NCBI GenBank assembly: GCA_014729705.1
Contig: WJJK01000172.1
Coordinates: 1 to 41,805 of the forward strand
Direction of reading: 5' to 3'
DNA: 41,805 nucleotides
Source of the DNA: Candidatus Altarchaeales archaeon
GTDB lineage: Archaea; Altiarchaeota; Altiarchaeia; IMC4; SCGC-AAA252-I15
The translations under genes were made by a program, and so were the position numbers. Below are positions 38,724-41,805 of this stretch, one piece after another (position 1 is the stretch's first letter; each line of letters begins with the position of its first letter). The notes beneath the pieces were generated by a model, which saw nothing but the letters and a program-made list of their open reading frames with translations, searched no databases and was not told the DNA's origin.

Positions 38724-40631
38724 ATGGCAGGCATGGATCTGGACAAAATTCTGGGTGCCGGAGACGAGGCGAAGGTGCCCGATTTGGACTGGCTTAACAT
38801 AGAGTCAGAAGAAGTAGATAATATCCCACGTCCTATGAATGTGGAAATGGTACCTGAACTCAAAGAGGCGTGGACTCACCGCACTGAGCGCAGTACATCT
38901 CTGATCCCTGGACTAGAGATCAAAGAAAAGAAGGCTTCTAGTAAGGTATCTGAAGAGCTTATACAAGATGTAGTCGATACTGCTAAGAAATCAATGATGG
39001 CGGGTGTCGTAGGAACCGAGTTGGTAAAGAAGCTGGGCTCTCTTTATCCACAAGGTGTAATCCAGGCAGCTAAGGAAGAACTTGTGAAGGTAGCTTCTGA
39101 GCAAGGACTCCTAGGAAATGTCTATGTGGACATCAGTTGCTATGACTCTTGTTCAGATGCCAGAAAAGCTTTGGGGTCAAATAAGATACGTCTGGCTAAA
39201 TACGTCGTAGGTAATCCTAAAAAGCGATGCTGCCGTAATCATAAGAATGGTTACTGCACTGAGTTTCGTAAGAACGTCGTATCTGAAATGAGATATGATG
39301 ATGATTTGCTACAAGAGTACGCAAGTCATTTGAAGGTAGCTGGCGTGTTAGGTCCTAAGGAAAAAGTAGCCTCTAAAGAGGATCTTCGTGACTCACTTTT
39401 ACGTAAGCGTAGTAAAAAAGCAGCTTTCAGGGCTACAGGTCCTGCTGCGGGTAAAGAACGTCCTATAGAAGATGTGCATAAGGACTTCACAGAAGCTCTT
39501 TCTAAACAAGCACAGACAAACAGTAAGGACGCCGCGGAGCTCCATTTCCATGAGGCTCGTCCTGTGTTGGCCTACATACAGGATCAGATGATGCACGGAC
39601 GTATGGGCGAGGCTTTGAAGGAAGCTATCAAAACAAAGTTCAGCTCACAGGAAATAAAGGCTTATGCTGAAGATATCAAGAAGGTAGCATCTCTGCAGGG
39701 TCTCTTAGGAAATGTATATGTAGATATAGGTTATTACAAAGACGCAGAAGAAGCTGTAAAAGCTATCAAGCGCGCATCTACTAATCCGAACTATCTCGTG
39801 AATACACACAGTAAAGGCCCGAATGATGGTCGCCTTGCGAAAGTAGCCAGCATCACAGGATGTAGTGAGCTTCCTAAAGATGGTAAGATAGACATGAAGA
39901 TTGCTAAGAGCTATATAGATGATCTTCAATTCACGAATAAGATATCTCAGGATAAGGCTAAGGAATTAAGAAGTAGCCTTGATAATAATAACAACGTTCT
40001 TTCTACTCTTAGAGACGCCTTTTTGTCATCTCTTGAGAGGAAGAGAGAGCCTCGTGTAGGCGGGCAGCCTGGACGTGAGTACGGTGGGAAAACCACAAAG
40101 TACGCCACGAAAGATCAGAAGTACCACGGCGCTGTACGTACAGCCATAGAAGCAGGTATATCAATACATGATGTAGAGGATAAGCTGGCGCAGCAGGTAT
40201 CTACTCCGGAAGCCATCAGCATGACACGCTCTGTTCTTGCGAGTATGAGGGAGATCGATGCCAACGCGTTGGGACACTGTAAGACAGAAAAATATCAGCT
40301 GAATAATAGTGTACATATTAAGAAGGCTAAGAAGTGTGAAGACTGTATACAATGTGGTGATATGGGATGCCTTCGTCTTGGAGTTAAATTCGCCGGGAAG
40401 CAAGATTTGGATAAGCCCTTTTTTGATATAGATCCAAAGACTTCGAAAGTTCTTTTCGATGAGAATCCTGATGTAAAACGTGAGGACATCTCTCAGGAAT
40501 ATGATATGGGAGATGACTTTGGATCAGGTATGAATGTCAAACTCGAAGAGATGCGCGATAAAGACTCTAGCATAGATATCGATGTTGATTTCAATCAGGA
40601 AGGTCTTGATCAAAATATCGACGACCTCTAA
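38724..40631 (+). CDS. Large repeated Cys-containing protein, probable virion or head component
   Basis: 635 residues of unknown family. KVASEQGLLGNVYVDISCY (122-140) recurs as KVASLQGLLGNVYVDIGYY (320-338), marking a duplicated domain. The first copy has a cysteine group (CYDSC, RCC, YC) suggesting zinc; the second has lost it. KVAS also occurs at 214 and 373. A further cysteine cluster is at about 530 (CEDCIQCGDMGC), and the tail is acidic. GGGAGAA precedes the ATG. Late position and size suggest a structural protein. Confidence 0.68.
   Translation: MAGMDLDKILGAGDEAKVPDLDWLNIESEEVDNIPRPMNVEMVPELKEAWTHRTERSTSLIPGLEIKEKKASSKVSEELIQDVVDTAKKSMMAGVVGTELVKKLGSLYPQGVIQAAKEELVKVASEQGLLGNVYVDISCYDSCSDARKALGSNKIRLAKYVVGNPKKRCCRNHKNGYCTEFRKNVVSEMRYDDDLLQEYASHLKVAGVLGPKEKVASKEDLRDSLLRKRSKKAAFRATGPAAGKERPIEDVHKDFTEALSKQAQTNSKDAAELHFHEARPVLAYIQDQMMHGRMGEALKEAIKTKFSSQEIKAYAEDIKKVASLQGLLGNVYVDIGYYKDAEEAVKAIKRASTNPNYLVNTHSKGPNDGRLAKVASITGCSELPKDGKIDMKIAKSYIDDLQFTNKISQDKAKELRSSLDNNNNVLSTLRDAFLSSLERKREPRVGGQPGREYGGKTTKYATKDQKYHGAVRTAIEAGISIHDVEDKLAQQVSTPEAISMTRSVLASMREIDANALGHCKTEKYQLNNSVHIKKAKKCEDCIQCGDMGCLRLGVKFAGKQDLDKPFFDIDPKTSKVLFDENPDVKREDISQEYDMGDDFGSGMNVKLEEMRDKDSSIDIDVDFNQEGLDQNIDDL
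39087..39173 (+). repeat. Internal coding duplication, copy 1 (KVAS-QGLLGNVYVD)
   Basis: Encodes residues 122-150 of the 635-residue protein. Similar to 39681-39767 at the protein level (KVASxQGLLGNVYVDI). The copies are 198 residues apart. Confidence 0.8.
39681..39767 (+). repeat. Internal coding duplication, copy 2 (KVAS-QGLLGNVYVD)
   Basis: Encodes residues 320-348. The cysteines of copy 1 are replaced by Tyr, Lys and Ala, so the metal-binding part is not retained. Confidence 0.8.
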
Positions 40632-40670
40632 ACAACCATATCTATATGAAAATACCAGAGGGGTAGGACT

Positions 40671-41447
40671 ATGTCTGATCAAGATGAAATACTCGGTTTG
40701 GATGATGAAAATATCGTCCGAGAACCACAGGAAGATGACATCGTAAGTCCGAAAGAGGTAAAACCTTTTTCGGATGAAGAACTTCAGATAGCTAAGGATA
40801 AAGAAGAAAGTATTGCGTCAGAAGAAAGCTCCGAAGAGAGTGTGGAGGACGAAGAGGGACAAGGCCTCGATGGAGATGATATCTCTAATCTTATCATAGA
40901 TAATGAAAATGAGCTTCCTGATCAGCATCCGGTACTAAATCAGTCCTTAGTAAATAACCCTAGCCAGCTTGTATCCTCTAATATAAAGCCTGGGCAACCT
41001 CTCCAGAAAGCTATTGAGAATCCTACACGTACAGACAGGCTTCTTATAGCAGTTAGACACCGCCAACCCACCTCTACCCTCCTTAATAAAGTCATGGAGG
41101 AAGTAGCAGAGGAAGCGGCGTATCTAAAAGCGTATAGGGAAAAGCATTGGAACGGTGATGAGGATATATCAGATATATCCACCAAACGCGTTAGAATGCT
41201 ACGCTCTATGGTTGAAACTCTTATAGAGAGAGAAAAGCAGAAGGAAGATAAAGTAACAGGTAAGATAGACTTCTATAGTGATAACTTCCAAAACGTACTT
41301 AAGTTTTTCCTACAAGTAATAGAGGAAACATTCAAAAAAGTAAATATACCAAAGCAGTTTGCTGATAACTTCTTCACGGAGCTCGCTAAGGAGTTTGATG
41401 GGTTCGAGAAGAAGGCTGAGAAAATTTACTACGGGAAGAGTAAATAA
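40671..41447 (+). CDS. Hypothetical protein upstream of terL, possible terminase-associated subunit
   Basis: 258 residues. The first 100 are acidic and disordered (EESSEESVEDEEGQGLDGDD). Residues about 115-258 are helical (LLNKVMEEVAEEAAYLKAYREKHW, KRVRMLRSMVETLIEREKQKED, QNVLKFFLQVIEETFKKVN). The stop overlaps terL as TAATG, which is where small terminase subunits are often found. No helix-turn-helix is obvious, so the small-terminase idea is only positional. Confidence 0.65.
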   Translation: MSDQDEILGLDDENIVREPQEDDIVSPKEVKPFSDEELQIAKDKEESIASEESSEESVEDEEGQGLDGDDISNLIIDNENELPDQHPVLNQSLVNNPSQLVSSNIKPGQPLQKAIENPTRTDRLLIAVRHRQPTSTLLNKVMEEVAEEAAYLKAYREKHWNGDEDISDISTKRVRMLRSMVETLIEREKQKEDKVTGKIDFYSDNFQNVLKFFLQVIEETFKKVNIPKQFADNFFTELAKEFDGFEKKAEKIYYGKSK

Positions 41448-41805
41448 TGTCCCTGGCTGAAATGTGCCTGACGCATGTTACTGAGAAGACTGATACCTCT
41501 AAGATCGTCGATAAGGACATCATGGAGTTTATTGAGGCTCCATGGGGATTAGGTCTTGGGTGTACTCCCGATGTACCGCCTCTGTACCCAGCTCAAAGAT
41601 TCATAGTCAAGACATATTACGGACTCCCCTTAGATGATAGCTCTAACCGGGACATCATAGTTAAGGATAAGTTCAACGAGGAAGAACTCTATCGGTTAAA
41701 TGAGATGGAGTATATGCATTACCTTGTAGATGAAGGTAGGCTTCCTCGAGAGTATGATGAGACCCCTCATCCGAACCTGGTCCTTGTCTGTGGAAGGAGG
41801 GCGGG
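41447..41805 (+). CDS. terL: Terminase large subunit, N-terminus (partial)
   Basis: The ATPase-nuclease that packages DNA. The first 119 codons are present. IMEFIEAPWGLGL, TPDVPPLYPAQRFIVKTYYGLPLD and the start of the Walker A-like loop PNLVLVCGRRAG match large phage terminases, in which GRR-x-GK(S/T) follows. The window ends inside this motif. The ATG is in a TAATG overlap with the previous gene. Confidence 0.85.
   Translation, partial: MSLAEMCLTHVTEKTDTSKIVDKDIMEFIEAPWGLGLGCTPDVPPLYPAQRFIVKTYYGLPLDDSSNRDIIVKDKFNEEELYRLNEMEYMHYLVDEGRLPREYDETPHPNLVLVCGRRA

Noticed and set aside
1..41805. CRISPR array, insertion sequence, integrase or attachment site
   Set aside because: No spaced direct-repeat array, transposase or recombinase motif was seen; the only notable direct repeat is the two-copy 27-mer.

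Overview
The window is a 41.8-kb piece of a large tailed double-stranded DNA bacteriophage. The evidence is a terminase large subunit running off the right edge, an endolysin, fibre-like beta-rich proteins, dense gene packing with ATGA and TAATG overlaps, and an almost complete phage-encoded replication and recombination set. Most starts have strong GGAGG-type ribosome binding sites. I saw no tRNA, rRNA, insertion sequence, CRISPR array or integrase, and the host cannot be named from this sequence.

Layout. (1) 1-6.7 kb holds two divergent units. On the minus strand are a nucleotidyltransferase and the first codons of another gene. On the plus strand are dUTPase, an N-acetylmuramoyl-L-alanine amidase, a class II (B12-dependent) ribonucleotide reductase interrupted by an intein, and a small Cys-rich protein, ended by a bidirectional terminator. 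(2) 6.7-13 kb (minus) holds RNase HII, a DnaJ-like protein, four probable virion proteins, a CgeB-like glycosyltransferase, a very basic K/P-rich protein that may be frameshifted into its neighbour, and zinc-finger proteins. (3) 13-27 kb (minus) is a recombination and repair block: NYN nuclease, a Rad50/SbcC ATPase split into separate genes, beta clamp, Cas4-like nuclease, SbcD/Mre11, RecA, RuvC, SSB-like, HU-like and UvsY-like proteins, a RecD2 helicase and a Tpt1/KptA-like protein. (4) 27-28.16 kb is largely non-coding and holds a structured RNA whose helices nest like a group I intron core, plus a 27-bp perfect repeat. (5) 28.16-36.84 kb (plus) holds delta', delta and gamma/tau clamp-loader subunits, a TOPRIM primase core, a NusG-like factor with a histone-like tail, a flap endonuclease and a sigma-region-4-like protein. 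(6) After a terminator, 36.9 kb to the end is a head and packaging module ending in terL.

How it works together. The clamp and its loader subunits, primase, SSB-like protein, flap nuclease and RNase HII would give the phage its own replisome scaffold, although no DNA polymerase or replicative helicase lies in this window. SbcCD, RecA, the UvsY-like protein, RecD2 and RuvC would support recombination-dependent replication. dUTPase and ribonucleotide reductase supply nucleotides. A recurring promoter, GTTTA-N17-(C/A)GTATATT, precedes five transcription units and was found directly in the sequence.

The most unusual items are an intein whose last residue is Gly instead of Asn, the split Rad50, the group I-like RNA, the phage promoter family, a candidate +1 frameshift at CCC-TAG, and several enzyme folds that lack canonical catalytic residues.
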